From positions 124,001 through 188,000 of the forward strand of contig CANMOV010000003.1 in the NCBI GenBank assembly GCA_947499565.1: a stretch of DNA of 64,000 nucleotides. Direction: 5' to 3'. The DNA is from an uncultured Croceitalea sp. GTDB lineage: Bacteria > Bacteroidota > Bacteroidia > Flavobacteriales > Flavobacteriaceae. The position numbers and the translations under genes are program-made. The notes beneath the pieces were generated by a model. That model saw only the letters and a program-made list of their open reading frames with translations, had not been told where the DNA came from and made no database searches. Below are positions 29,085 to 37,907 of this stretch, piece after piece. Every line of letters starts with the position of its first letter. Position 1 is the stretch's first letter.

Positions 29085-29723
29085 ATGAAACGTTTTTTTT
29101 ACTTTCTGGTTTTTCTATTTATCTGCAATAGTACTATTGCACAAGGTGATATACCTACTACCAAACCATTAAAAGTAGGTGCTAAAAACAATCTAGACGT
29201 TAAAGCTAGTAACAAGGGTACTGCGTTGCGCATGCCTTCCGTATTAGATAAAAGCCTTACTTCAAAAAATAATAAGCCAACAATTCAAATGTTACCTACA
29301 AGAGAATTGGTAAGTGCTGGACACGATTTAGTTATTGACCCCAAAGTAGGAGCTCGAGAGAAAAAAGGTTCTAAAGAACATTTCGGCGACCAATATTTAG
29401 GTGATGTAAAGACTGGAGCTAAATTTATTGGTATCGTTTGTAGGGATCATGAATATGTGGATGGTGATCGTGTAAAGATTTATTTAAACGGGGAAGTGGT
29501 AGAACCAAATATTTTACTTTCTAGCTCTTATAAAGGCATAAATATTGATTTAACAAAAGGTTTTAATCGAATAGATTTTGAAGCACTAAATCAAGGTTCG
29601 TCTGGACCTAATACCGCACAGGTAATTATTACCGATGATATGGGTAAAATTATACACAATAATAAGTGGAACCTTTCTACTGGCTCTAAAGCAAGTATGA
29701 TTGTAGTTAAAGAAGAAGAATAA
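29085..29723 (+). CDS. Secreted protein of unknown function
   Basis: 212 residues from the ATG at 29085; an in-frame TTG two codons earlier is less likely. A signal peptide ends at about residue 20 (FICNSTIA followed by QGD). The mature protein has a low-complexity start and a conserved-looking C-terminal 130 residues with PTRELVSAGHDLVID, FGDQYLGDVKTGAKFIGIVCRDHEYVDGDRVKIYLNG and FNRIDFEALNQGSSGPNTAQ. The pattern suggests a beta-sandwich. I recognise no enzyme motif and no T9SS tail. It is read alone, tail-to-tail with the acylase gene (2-base gap). The upstream element CATCGAAAAAT is shared with another secreted-protein gene in this window. Confidence 0.65.
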   Translation: MKRFFYFLVFLFICNSTIAQGDIPTTKPLKVGAKNNLDVKASNKGTALRMPSVLDKSLTSKNNKPTIQMLPTRELVSAGHDLVIDPKVGAREKKGSKEHFGDQYLGDVKTGAKFIGIVCRDHEYVDGDRVKIYLNGEVVEPNILLSSSYKGINIDLTKGFNRIDFEALNQGSSGPNTAQVIITDDMGKIIHNNKWNLSTGSKASMIVVKEEE

Positions 29724-29725
29724 AA

Positions 29726-31900
29726 TTATTCTCCGGGCTTATAAGTCTTCTTAGCTCTTTTTAAAACAGCTTCTCTATAGTAAGGAACATCTTTCCAATC
29801 TACATTCGCATATTTTTGGATCTGGTCATCAAAATGTGGGGAATCTGGATTTCCACTTTGACCACCCGCTAAAATAGTTTTTGCCTTTACCTTGTCTCCA
29901 AACTCTACGGCCGCAACAAAACTATTCCCACGCGTTCCATATAATTTTTTAGCACCTTCTGTGGTATATCTAGCGCCGTATGCCGCTAAAGCTCCCCACC
30001 TACCAGAAGCAAAACCAATAGGGATACTAGGTTTAGTATCATCAAAATTCTGGCGTATATCTCCATTAAGTCTTTGGTAACGATTTACTTCTGCCCAAGG
30101 TAATTGCCATGTGCCAAAGTCATTTACGAGTTGGTCAATTGTTTTTTCAAATATTTTTAACTGCTCTCCTTGCTCACTTCCCCAAAACTTAACACGTTCC
30201 ATAGGTATCAATCCTTTAGGGTATTTTCCTTCTTGATAATACCGAGTTCCATAAAAATGTGCCAAAGTCATTGCAACAGATTCTTTAGAGGTTTTGTAAT
30301 CCCACTTTTCTAGAATTTCAATTGCCTCCTTAAGCTTAGGATTTTTGTCATCATATCTATTATACGAATTTATCAACCCAGGAATCAAAGCCTTAAAAGC
30401 TGGAAGATAAGGGTCATGGGCAACTTTAATCAAGCTGTCTAAAGTATAACCGTTCCTATCTTTTAGTAATTCTATTGCATGTACCCCTCTAAAGTTTTCT
30501 TGGTCACGAGACATGTAGTAGGGATAGTCATCCTTTTTAGGGCTAAACTCCAATGCCGAAGTGTATGGTGTAGAATTACAGTTTTGAATCCATCCGTTTT
30601 GAGGATTCAACACTAAAATATTCTCATCCACCGTGTGCAAGCCTTGCCAGTCCGTTTTAGGATTCCAACCTTCTACAGGTTTTGAATAATTAAATCGTAC
30701 ATCTCGTTTTGGAACAAAGTTCCCATGAAAATAGGCAATATTACCTCCAGCATCTGCATAAACTGTATTGTTGCTAGAGTTGGTTCTAATATCCATCATT
30801 TCTCGAAAACCTTTGTATCCATCTTGCTTTGTTCTAATAAAAGATTGTTCTAAAGCTTTTACAGGCTCCCACATCATGGCAGATGCCGTCCACATGCCAT
30901 CAGACATATGGGTAATAGGTCCGTGATGTGTTCGGTATGCTGGATAAATCTTTGTTATTAGACTATCTCCATCTTTGTATTTTAAGCTTATTTCAGAAAC
31001 TTCAACTGGTCGTAATTCTTCTCCATACTGGTACATGATATTTCCTTCTAAACTGGTAATGTTTTCTTTAAACTCATCCATCACATCGGTATAAGTAGAA
31101 GTATGCATCCAACCCGTTTTCTCATTAAAGCCTTGATATACAAAAAATTGTCCCCAAGTAACTGCTCCGTAGGCGTTCAAGCCTTCTTCACTAACCACAT
31201 GTACCTCTCCTCTAAAGTAAAATGAGGTATGGGGATTTATTAGTAACATGGCATTTCCAGATTGTGTTAATTTCCCTGAAATTGCAATCCCATTAGACCC
31301 TTGGGGTTCTGCCATTTCTTCTTCTTTCTCGATAGCTATCAGTTCAGCTTGGGGAATTTCCATGTTTCCCTCATAAAATGCTTTTATTTTACTAGTTCTA
31401 ATTCTTTCGATATCTCCTCCTATGGAACCTTCACTAAAGTACATTGGCATCCAAGGTTCAAAACGAGTTAATAATTTTGGTTTAACCTCGGGGTGGGTAT
31501 GTAAGTAATAATTAATACCGTCTGCGAATGCATCACATAATTCCTTCAACCATTCTGGACTCTTTTCATAATTAGCCTTCGCTTCTTCTTCCGTCATAAA
31601 AAGTTTAGCTCTTAAATCACTATACAAGGCTTCTTCACCTTCTACTTCTGCCAAACGACCCGTTGCCCAGATATAGTTTTGCTCTACACGATTAAAATCA
31701 TCCTCACATTGCGCATAAAGTAAGCCAAAAACGGCATCAGCATCTGTTTTACCATAAATATGAGGTACGCCATAGTCATCTCTAATAATTTCTATATTCT
31801 GAGCTTGAGCCTCCCAAGCATCAAGTTCTGTTTTGTGTTGTGTCTCAGTTTTACAGGAAATCAGAATTAGGCAGAGAAAAAAAGAATAAACGTAGCGCAT
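29726..31900 (-). CDS. Penicillin acylase-family N-terminal nucleophile hydrolase (lipoprotein)
   Basis: 724 residues from the ATG at 31900, which gives a proper lipoprotein signal (LILISC, Cys16); the frame extends upstream only to a TTG. Members cleave amides such as beta-lactam side chains, acyl-homoserine lactones or lipopeptides and self-process into two chains. The processing site is EPQG-SNG, so Ser202 would become the nucleophile of the beta chain. The alpha chain has IEIIRDDYGVPHIYGKTDADA, typical of the family, and the beta chain has LLINPHTSF and a late NSFVAAVEFG motif. It follows the TPM gene on the same strand with a 54-base gap. Substrate unknown; quorum-signal quenching is only a possibility. 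Confidence 0.85.
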   Translation of the reverse strand: MRYVYSFFLCLILISCKTETQHKTELDAWEAQAQNIEIIRDDYGVPHIYGKTDADAVFGLLYAQCEDDFNRVEQNYIWATGRLAEVEGEEALYSDLRAKLFMTEEEAKANYEKSPEWLKELCDAFADGINYYLHTHPEVKPKLLTRFEPWMPMYFSEGSIGGDIERIRTSKIKAFYEGNMEIPQAELIAIEKEEEMAEPQGSNGIAISGKLTQSGNAMLLINPHTSFYFRGEVHVVSEEGLNAYGAVTWGQFFVYQGFNEKTGWMHTSTYTDVMDEFKENITSLEGNIMYQYGEELRPVEVSEISLKYKDGDSLITKIYPAYRTHHGPITHMSDGMWTASAMMWEPVKALEQSFIRTKQDGYKGFREMMDIRTNSSNNTVYADAGGNIAYFHGNFVPKRDVRFNYSKPVEGWNPKTDWQGLHTVDENILVLNPQNGWIQNCNSTPYTSALEFSPKKDDYPYYMSRDQENFRGVHAIELLKDRNGYTLDSLIKVAHDPYLPAFKALIPGLINSYNRYDDKNPKLKEAIEILEKWDYKTSKESVAMTLAHFYGTRYYQEGKYPKGLIPMERVKFWGSEQGEQLKIFEKTIDQLVNDFGTWQLPWAEVNRYQRLNGDIRQNFDDTKPSIPIGFASGRWGALAAYGARYTTEGAKKLYGTRGNSFVAAVEFGDKVKAKTILAGGQSGNPDSPHFDDQIQKYANVDWKDVPYYREAVLKRAKKTYKPGE

Positions 31901-31954
31901 AATGGAGCTTATTTTTATGTTATGAAAATACAAGAATTAGTTGCTATTTGCTAA

Positions 31955-33019
31955 TTACCAGCTTCCGCTAGCACCACCTCCACCAGAACTACCTCCGCCA
32001 CCAGAAAAACTACTAGAACTGCCACCGGAAGAGCTCGACCCAAAGGAATGTGAACCCGAAGATGAAAAGGTTTTACGCATGTAGCTTTTATTATTCTTCA
32101 ACCAAGAAATTTTAAATTCTTCTTTTCCAAAAAGACGTATTCTAATTAAAGCAATTAGAATAGCAATTCCATAAAAGGGAACTAGAAACCATAATAATGT
32201 ACTTGGCTTATCCAATAAGTAAAAATAGCTTTCAATATCAAACTCAAAAAAAGAAAAGCCTATAACTAATGGTACTAGTATAAATACTAGTCCAAAAAAT
32301 ATTGTAATTGAAGCAAAAGGAATCATAAAAAACCCTGGAAGAACACCCAACTTGCCTATGAGCATACCTCTAAACACCTCTATTAGATTTCGATATGACT
32401 TATAGAAAAAGAAGCCTCCTACTCCCATAAAAAGAGATAAAAATCCAATCAAAAAAACTATTCCAAGATTCTTATTTCTCTTATCACCCGCCTCAATAGC
32501 TGCTTTAAATTCTTCAAGCGCCTCAGGGTCATTTAAATATAAAATCAATTCGCTAGTAGCCGCATCAATTCCTTCAAAATAGCGTTCCTCCTTAAATTTT
32601 GGAATCATCGTATTCCGTATGATTCTGGAGGCAACTGCATCAGTTATATAGGGTTCTAATCCATAACCAACTTCGATACGAACTTCCCTATCTATACTAG
32701 AAAACAATATTAAAATACCGTTATCCTTTTCTTTTTGCCCTAACTCATTTTGATTAAATGTACCATTTGCGTAGGTCTCAATGGTTTCATAACCTAATTC
32801 TCGAATCGTTAATAGAACGAGCTGATTTGAAGTTTCGGTCTCAAAATTTGTAAGTTTTGTTTTAAGCTTTTCTAATTGCTTTGGGGTAAAAATTCTGGCA
32901 CTATCTGTTACTATTTCTGTAAGTTGAATATACTTTTCTTGTGCAGTGCCACAAAAAGCAATTAGTATTGCAAGTAGTAAAAAGGTCTTTTTTGTATTGG
33001 ACATACCCGAAAATACCAT
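31955..33019 (-). CDS. TPM-domain membrane protein (YgcG/TPM_phosphatase family) with Gly/Ser-rich tail
   Basis: 354 residues. An N-terminal signal (TFLLLAILIAFCGTAQ) is followed by a TPM domain at about residues 30-170 (RIFTPKQLEKLKTKL, DNGILILFSSIDREVRIEVGYGLE, IDAATSELILYL). Hydrophobic helices follow near 190-210 and 225-290, then a low-complexity tail of Gly and Ser ending in Trp. The tail pattern is usual for YgcG-type proteins. Start: the second ATG (33004) would also suit the signal peptide; a perfect -7 element at 33037-33044 is compatible with both. The role of the family is poorly defined, with links to phosphatase activity and membrane stress. Confidence 0.82.
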   Translation of the reverse strand: MVFSGMSNTKKTFLLLAILIAFCGTAQEKYIQLTEIVTDSARIFTPKQLEKLKTKLTNFETETSNQLVLLTIRELGYETIETYANGTFNQNELGQKEKDNGILILFSSIDREVRIEVGYGLEPYITDAVASRIIRNTMIPKFKEERYFEGIDAATSELILYLNDPEALEEFKAAIEAGDKRNKNLGIVFLIGFLSLFMGVGGFFFYKSYRNLIEVFRGMLIGKLGVLPGFFMIPFASITIFFGLVFILVPLVIGFSFFEFDIESYFYLLDKPSTLLWFLVPFYGIAILIALIRIRLFGKEEFKISWLKNNKSYMRKTFSSSGSHSFGSSSSGGSSSSFSGGGGSSGGGGASGSW

Positions 33020-33036
33020 CAGTAATTATAGTATAC

Positions 33037-33044
33037 CAAATATA
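33037..33044 (-). promoter_or_regulatory. Predicted -7 element of the TPM gene
   Basis: TATATTTG on the minus strand, an exact match to the Bacteroidota consensus TAnnTTTG, about 17 bases before the first possible ATG. No clear -33 element. Confidence 0.5.
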
Positions 33045-33134
33045 ATCAGAGTTATTTGAGCAAATCATCTTAGAACTCCACCTAGTAGTATTACATTTTA
33101 AAGTAACTTGCTCTTTCTTTTTTGAGATATTTCT

Positions 33135-34874
33135 ATGGCAGCTAAAAAAGTAAGCATTCTTAAAGCATTTAAAACCATCATATGGCCAAGACGTAAACTG
33201 GTCTTTATTGGGTTACTCTTAATAGTAATAAGCAAAGCTGCTAGTTTTGTTGCTCCAGTATCGTTGCGGTATTTTTTGGATGATATCGTCCCTAATAAAG
33301 ATTACAATTTCCTTAAAATCTTGGTTGCTGTAGTTGTATTTTCTTTTTTAGTACAAGCAGTGATGTCTTTTCTTTTGACAAAAGTGTTGAGCATCCAAGC
33401 GCAATACATGATTTCTGAGCTGCGAGCGCAAGTACAAAAACAAGTACTCTCCTTACCCATTCGTTTTTTCGATAATACCAAATCGGGAGCTTTAGTATCT
33501 CGGATTATGAGTGATGTTGAAGGAGTCCGTAACCTAATTGGAACAGGTTTGGTACAATTGGTAGGGGGAACTATAACCGCAGTTGTTTCTCTTGTTCTAT
33601 TACTTCGAATTAGTCCTGGAATGACGCTCCTAACTTTTATCCCTTTAATTCTATTTGCAATCATCGCTTTAAAGGCTTTTAAAATAATACGCCCAGTATT
33701 TAGAGATCGTGGAAAAATAAATGCCGAGGTAAAAGGTAGATTAACCGAAACTTTAGGTGGAATACGAGTTATAAAAGGTTTTAATGCGGAAGCGCAAGAA
33801 GCAAAAGTTTTTGAAAGTGGTGTGGAAAGACTATATAAAAATGTAAAAAAGAGTTTAACTGCTACAGCTGTTATGACCAGTTCATCTACTTTTCTTTTAG
33901 GATTAGCAACTACTGGAATTATGATGGGTTATGGAGGCTACAAAATGATGCAAGGTGAATTGACAACTGGAGAGTATTTTGAGTTTACTTTTCTATTAGC
34001 ACTAATGGTAGCTCCAATTGTTCAGATGAGTAATATAGGTAGCCAATTGACTGAGGCTTTAGCTGGTCTTGACCGTACAGAGGAATTAATGAATGAAGTA
34101 TCTGAGGGTGATGAAAAAGACCGAACCATTCAACTTTCTAAAATCCATGGAGATGTAAGCTTTAAAGATGTCTCTTTTGCCTATGAAGAAGATAAAGATG
34201 TTTTGCATAATATCAGTTTTGAAGCAAAATCAGGAGACGTAATTGCATTGGTAGGTAGTTCTGGTTCAGGTAAATCTACCATTGCAGGATTAGCAGCTAG
34301 TTTTCTAAATCCAGATTCAGGTCAAATTACCATAGACGGTAAAGATCTTGCAAAAATAGATTTAACTAGTTTTCGTCAATTTTTAGGTGTTGTTCTGCAA
34401 GATGACTTCCTTTTTGAAGGGACTATAAAAGAGAACATTCTATTCCCAAGACCTAATGCTTCTGAAGAAGAATTAAAAGCTGCAGTGAAAGCAGCTTATG
34501 TGGATGAATTCACAGACCGTTTTGATGATGGCTTGGATACCTTAATTGGTGAACGTGGAGTAAAACTTTCAGGGGGTCAACGCCAACGCATTGCTATAGC
34601 GCGTGCCGTTTTAGCCAATCCAAAAATTTTAATTTTAGATGAAGCAACTTCCAATTTAGATACGGAAAGTGAAGCTTTAATTCAAAAAAGTTTGGCGGAA
34701 CTTACCAAAGGAAGAACAACCTTTGTAATAGCGCATCGCTTAAGCACAATCCGAAAAGCAAACCAGATTTTAGTAATTGAAAATGGGCGCATTGCAGAAC
34801 AGGGTACTCATGAGGAGTTAATTGCTAGTGAGGGTCGCTACTACAATCTGTTTACCTATCAAGCAAGGATCTAA
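33135..34874 (+). CDS. ABC transporter, fused permease and ATPase (MsbA/lipid-flippase-like exporter)
   Basis: 579 residues in the half-transporter layout of exporters. Six transmembrane helices lie in residues about 20-300, followed by an ATPase domain with Walker A GSSGSGKST near 375-385, the Q-loop VVLQDD, signature LSGGQ near 480, Walker B ILILDEATSNLD and the H-loop IAHRLS. It would act as a homodimer in the inner membrane, exporting lipids, peptides or drugs. It stands alone between the divergent TPM gene and the convergent ferredoxin gene. The sequence is of the MsbA type, but such half-transporters cannot be assigned a substrate from sequence. Confidence 0.92.
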   Translation: MAAKKVSILKAFKTIIWPRRKLVFIGLLLIVISKAASFVAPVSLRYFLDDIVPNKDYNFLKILVAVVVFSFLVQAVMSFLLTKVLSIQAQYMISELRAQVQKQVLSLPIRFFDNTKSGALVSRIMSDVEGVRNLIGTGLVQLVGGTITAVVSLVLLLRISPGMTLLTFIPLILFAIIALKAFKIIRPVFRDRGKINAEVKGRLTETLGGIRVIKGFNAEAQEAKVFESGVERLYKNVKKSLTATAVMTSSSTFLLGLATTGIMMGYGGYKMMQGELTTGEYFEFTFLLALMVAPIVQMSNIGSQLTEALAGLDRTEELMNEVSEGDEKDRTIQLSKIHGDVSFKDVSFAYEEDKDVLHNISFEAKSGDVIALVGSSGSGKSTIAGLAASFLNPDSGQITIDGKDLAKIDLTSFRQFLGVVLQDDFLFEGTIKENILFPRPNASEEELKAAVKAAYVDEFTDRFDDGLDTLIGERGVKLSGGQRQRIAIARAVLANPKILILDEATSNLDTESEALIQKSLAELTKGRTTFVIAHRLSTIRKANQILVIENGRIAEQGTHEELIASEGRYYNLFTYQARI

Positions 34875-34888
34875 CTTAATGTAGCGTA

Positions 34889-35221
34889 CTATAATTCCTC
34901 TGGAGCCAATTCAACCTCTAAACCTTCCATATCTTCAGTGATATGAAGTTGACAGCCCAAACGGCTATTATCCTCTACATTAAAAGCTTCAGAAAGCATT
35001 GCTTCTTCGTCATCCGACTTTTCAGGGAGTTCATGGCCAGATTTTACATAACATTGGCACGACGCACACATTGCCATTCCACCACAAATACCAATAGTAC
35101 CTTCTGGAGCTAACTCGTAGGAACGTACTATCTCCATTAAATTCATATTCATGTCAGTTGGGGCATCAATCTCGTGAAGTATTCCTTCACGGTCGGTTAT
35201 TTTTATTTTAATGTCACTCAT
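34889..35221 (-). CDS. [2Fe-2S] ferredoxin (adrenodoxin type)
   Basis: 110 residues. The cluster ligands fit the Cys-x5-Cys-x2-Cys spacing (CGGMAMCASC), with the fourth Cys about 35 residues later (SRLGCQL). It is a cytoplasmic one-electron carrier. Its position directly downstream of a ferredoxin-NADP reductase suggests the two form one electron-transfer pair serving Fe-S assembly or a reductase. A 56-base spacer with a repeat-like palindromic element separates the two genes. All four ligands are present. Confidence 0.92.
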   Translation of the reverse strand: MSDIKIKITDREGILHEIDAPTDMNMNLMEIVRSYELAPEGTIGICGGMAMCASCQCYVKSGHELPEKSDDEEAMLSEAFNVEDNSRLGCQLHITEDMEGLEVELAPEEL

Positions 35222-35239
35222 ATTCTATTCGGTACTAAT

Positions 35240-35273
35240 CCTCAACCCTTCGACTGTGCTCAGGGTGACATTC
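35240..35273. repeat. REP-like palindromic extragenic element
   Basis: The 34-base block contains CCCTTCGACTGTGCTCAGGG with short complementary ends (ACCCT and AGGGT). Nearly the same string is, to my recollection, dispersed through many bacterial genomes. Only one copy is in this window, so repetition is not shown by the sequence here. It fills most of the gap between the reductase and the ferredoxin. Confidence 0.45.
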
Positions 35274-35277
35274 TTTG

Positions 35278-36336
35278 TTAATTAATTGATTTGACAACCG
35301 CTTTTGGAGCTTCTTTTTTACTACCATCAAAACCAGTTACACCTCCTACGGTGGTATATTTCATTACATATTTCTTATCTGGGAAAATACGCTGGTAAGC
35401 GCTTTGGCACATTAGCGTAGCTTCATGAAAACCGCAAAGAATTAGCTTTAGTTTTCCTGGATAAGTGTTTACATCACCAATTGCATAAATACCTGGAATG
35501 TTTGTTTGGTAGTCTAAAGTATTGTCAACTTTAATAGCGTTTTTTTCTATCTCTAATCCCCAATCTGCAATGGGTCCTAATTTTGGTGACAAACCAAATA
35601 ATGGTATAAAATTATCAACTTCAATCTCAATATTTTCCTTTGAGTCTGTCTTTTGAATTGTTACGCTTTCTAAAGTCTCTGCTCCATTCAAGTCAATAAC
35701 TTCAGCTGGAGTAATCAGATTAATTTTACCTAAATTTTTAAGTTCTTGAACTTTCTCTACAGAATCCAACGCACCTCTAAATTCGTTTCTACGATGAACT
35801 AAAGTAACCTCCGATGCCACATCTGCCAAGAAGATAGCCCAATCTAAAGCAGAATCCCCACCCCCAGCTAGCAATACTTTCTTATCCCGATAAACCTCAG
35901 GTTCTTTTATAATGTACGCAATACCGTTATCCTCATATTTAGCTAAATTATCCAAAAGAGGTTTTCTAGGTTCAAAACTACCTAAGCCTCCTGCAATAGC
36001 GACAATAGGTGCATTGTGTTTGGTTCCTTTATTTGTGGTGACTACAAAAGAATCATCATCTAATTTTTCAATAGTATCAGCACGTTCTCCAAGGGTAAAT
36101 CCTGGTTGAAACGGCTTTATCTGCTCCATTAAATTATCCACTAATTCACCAGCCATAACTTCAGGAAATCCTGGAATATCATAGATTGGTTTTTTAGGAT
36201 AGATTTCTGAACATTGCCCGCCAGCTTGCGGCAAAGCATCTATTAAATGGCATTTAAGCTTTAAAAGTCCAGCTTCAAAAACGGTGAAAAGACCAGTAGG
36301 GCCAGCACCAATTATCAATATATCTGTCTTAATCAT
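35278..36336 (-). CDS. Ferredoxin-NADP(+) reductase, thioredoxin-reductase-like (type 2)
   Basis: 352 residues. The FAD-binding Rossmann motif is at the N-terminus (DILIIGAGPTGLFTV), followed by the GGQCSEIYP and IYDIPGFP elements of the YumC-type reductases. A second nucleotide motif near residue 155 (VLLAGGGDSALDWAIFLA) binds NADPH, and GIYAIGDVNTYPGKLKL closes the FAD site. There is no CxxC redox-active pair, so it is not a thioredoxin reductase. The ferredoxin gene follows, and Nfu and Mrp precede it on the same strand, forming an Fe-S and redox locus. It has its own predicted promoter. Confidence 0.92.
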   Translation of the reverse strand: MIKTDILIIGAGPTGLFTVFEAGLLKLKCHLIDALPQAGGQCSEIYPKKPIYDIPGFPEVMAGELVDNLMEQIKPFQPGFTLGERADTIEKLDDDSFVVTTNKGTKHNAPIVAIAGGLGSFEPRKPLLDNLAKYEDNGIAYIIKEPEVYRDKKVLLAGGGDSALDWAIFLADVASEVTLVHRRNEFRGALDSVEKVQELKNLGKINLITPAEVIDLNGAETLESVTIQKTDSKENIEIEVDNFIPLFGLSPKLGPIADWGLEIEKNAIKVDNTLDYQTNIPGIYAIGDVNTYPGKLKLILCGFHEATLMCQSAYQRIFPDKKYVMKYTTVGGVTGFDGSKKEAPKAVVKSIN

Positions 36337-36356
36337 GAAATCATCTTGGAATTGAA

Positions 36357-36364
36357 CAAAACTA
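36357..36364 (-). promoter_or_regulatory. Predicted -7 element of the reductase gene
   Basis: TAGTTTTG on the minus strand matches TAnnTTTG exactly, 20 bases before the reductase ATG. Confidence 0.5.
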
Positions 36365-36406
36365 GCTGTTGTAGAAGAAAAATAACAATGATTTTTATCA
36401 GGTTAA

Positions 36407-36646
36407 CTAACTTAGATTAACGACTTCTTCAATCTGAGGAGCATATTTTTTAATTGTCATCTCTACGCCACTCTTTAAAGTCATCTGGTTTACACTACAG
36501 CCAATACAGTTCCCTTCTAACTTCACCTTCACTGAGGTATCATCATCTATTGATATTAATGAAATATCGCCTCCATCACTCTGCAAAAAAGGACGAATCT
36601 CATCTAAAGCTTTCTCAACATTTTTTCTAACTTCTTCTGATGTCAT
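36407..36646 (-). CDS. NifU-like C-terminal domain protein (Nfu scaffold)
   Basis: 79 residues, a stand-alone Nfu domain. The CxxC pair (NCIGCSVNQMTLKSGVE) that holds a bridging Fe-S cluster between two subunits is present, along with DEIRPFLQSDGGDISL typical of the family. It delivers Fe-S clusters to targets. The gene starts 6 bases after mrp, so the two are co-transcribed, matching a shared role in Fe-S cluster carriage. The length is usual for stand-alone Nfu proteins. Confidence 0.93.
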   Translation of the reverse strand: MTSEEVRKNVEKALDEIRPFLQSDGGDISLISIDDDTSVKVKLEGNCIGCSVNQMTLKSGVEMTIKKYAPQIEEVVNLS

Positions 36647-36652
36647 GAGAGT

Positions 36653-37789
36653 TTATTTTTTAACAGCAGAACAACCTGCCATTGTTGTAATTTTAATTGC
36701 TTCTGTAGGTGGTAAAGCTGTGTTTCTATTCACCAGTTCTTGAACCACATTTTTTGTTAATTCTTCAAAAGCCTCTTCTGTTGGAGTTGCCGTTTGTAAT
36801 GCTGCTGGCCTACCAACATCTCCCGCTTCTCTAATACTTTGCACTAAAGGTATCTCTCCTAAAAAAGGAACTTTTAAATCTTCAGCCAAATGCTTTGCTC
36901 CATCTTTACCAAAGATATGGTATTTGTTCTCAGGTAATTCTTCCGGTGTGAAATACGCCATATTCTCTACAATACCCAATACCGGAACATTTATTGCCTC
37001 TTGCTGAAACATAGCTACCCCTTTGCGGGCATCTGCCAACGCAATTTCTTGTGGCGTACTTACCACCACTGCTCCAGTAACTGGTAACGACTGCATAATA
37101 CTTAAATGGATATCTCCTGTTCCTGGAGGTAAATCCAGCAATAAAAAGTCCAATTCTCCCCAATGCGCATCAAAAATCATTTGATTTAATGCCTTAGAGG
37201 CCATTGGTCCACGCCAAATAACCGCTTGGTTAGGTTGCGTGAAAAATCCAATAGACAAAAGCTTGACCCCATAATTTTCTACAGGCTTCATTTTATTCTT
37301 TCCATCTACGTTTATAGAAAGTGGCTTTTCTAAAGCAACATCAAACATAATTGGCATAGAAGGGCCATAAATATCGGTGTCTAAAAGACCAACATTAAAT
37401 CCCATTTTAGCTAAAGTAACTGCTAAATTTGCTGTAACCGTAGATTTACCTACACCTCCTTTACCGGAAGCTACGGCTATAATACTTTGGATTCCAGGAA
37501 TAGCTTTCCCCTTAATTTCATTAACCTTGGGCTTAGCTGCTGCTTCAACCTTTAGATTAATTTTAATCTTAGCTTTTTCATATACCTTTTCATGGATAAT
37601 CTTTAAAATTTCCACTTCGGTTTTCTTTCTAGCTTGAAGACTTGGATTTTTAATTGTAACATCCACCTCCACTTCATCTCCAAAAATTTGCACATTGGTA
37701 ACTGCTCCACTCTCCACCATATTCTGGCCTTCACCTGGAACAGTGATATTTTCTAAAGCTTTTAAAACAGCTTTTTTCTCAATCTTCAT
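36653..37789 (-). CDS. mrp: Mrp/NBP35 (ApbC) family iron-sulfur cluster carrier ATPase
   Basis: 378 residues. An N-terminal MIP18-type (DUF59) domain covers about residues 1-85. The P-loop ATPase part starts with the deviant Walker A ASGKGGVGKST near 107-117, then LLDTDIYGPSMP and LDLPPGTGD near 205. The C-terminal half has NMAYFTPEEL in place of the usual CxxC region (no Cys pair there), and the tail has a single Cys (MAGCSAVKK). The protein carries Fe-S clusters to apoproteins and is usually dimeric. It is co-transcribed with Nfu. Confidence 0.92.
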   Translation of the reverse strand: MKIEKKAVLKALENITVPGEGQNMVESGAVTNVQIFGDEVEVDVTIKNPSLQARKKTEVEILKIIHEKVYEKAKIKINLKVEAAAKPKVNEIKGKAIPGIQSIIAVASGKGGVGKSTVTANLAVTLAKMGFNVGLLDTDIYGPSMPIMFDVALEKPLSINVDGKNKMKPVENYGVKLLSIGFFTQPNQAVIWRGPMASKALNQMIFDAHWGELDFLLLDLPPGTGDIHLSIMQSLPVTGAVVVSTPQEIALADARKGVAMFQQEAINVPVLGIVENMAYFTPEELPENKYHIFGKDGAKHLAEDLKVPFLGEIPLVQSIREAGDVGRPAALQTATPTEEAFEELTKNVVQELVNRNTALPPTEAIKITTMAGCSAVKK

Positions 37790-37832
37790 AAGTCAAATTT
37801 GTAGTGCAGTCGTTTAAACTGATTCTAAATTA

Positions 37833-37840
37833 CAAAGATA
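37833..37840 (-). promoter_or_regulatory. Predicted -7 element of mrp-nfu
   Basis: TATCTTTG on the minus strand matches TAnnTTTG exactly, about 43 bases before the mrp ATG. The rest of this 118-base gap holds nothing I can identify. Confidence 0.5.
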
Positions 37841-37907
37841 CGGTCTAAGCCTTAGATATAGAAGTTGATGGGTTGAAAATGAAGATGGTAAAATAGACTT
37901 GTCTTAT

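Noticed and set aside
31901-31933. N-terminal extension of the penicillin acylase-like protein
   Set aside because: It starts at a TTG and would displace a perfect lipoprotein signal from the N-terminus.
33302-33664. 120-codon open frame on the minus strand inside the ABC transporter gene
   Set aside because: It lies wholly opposite a strongly supported transporter coding region, and its translation has no recognisable domain or signal.
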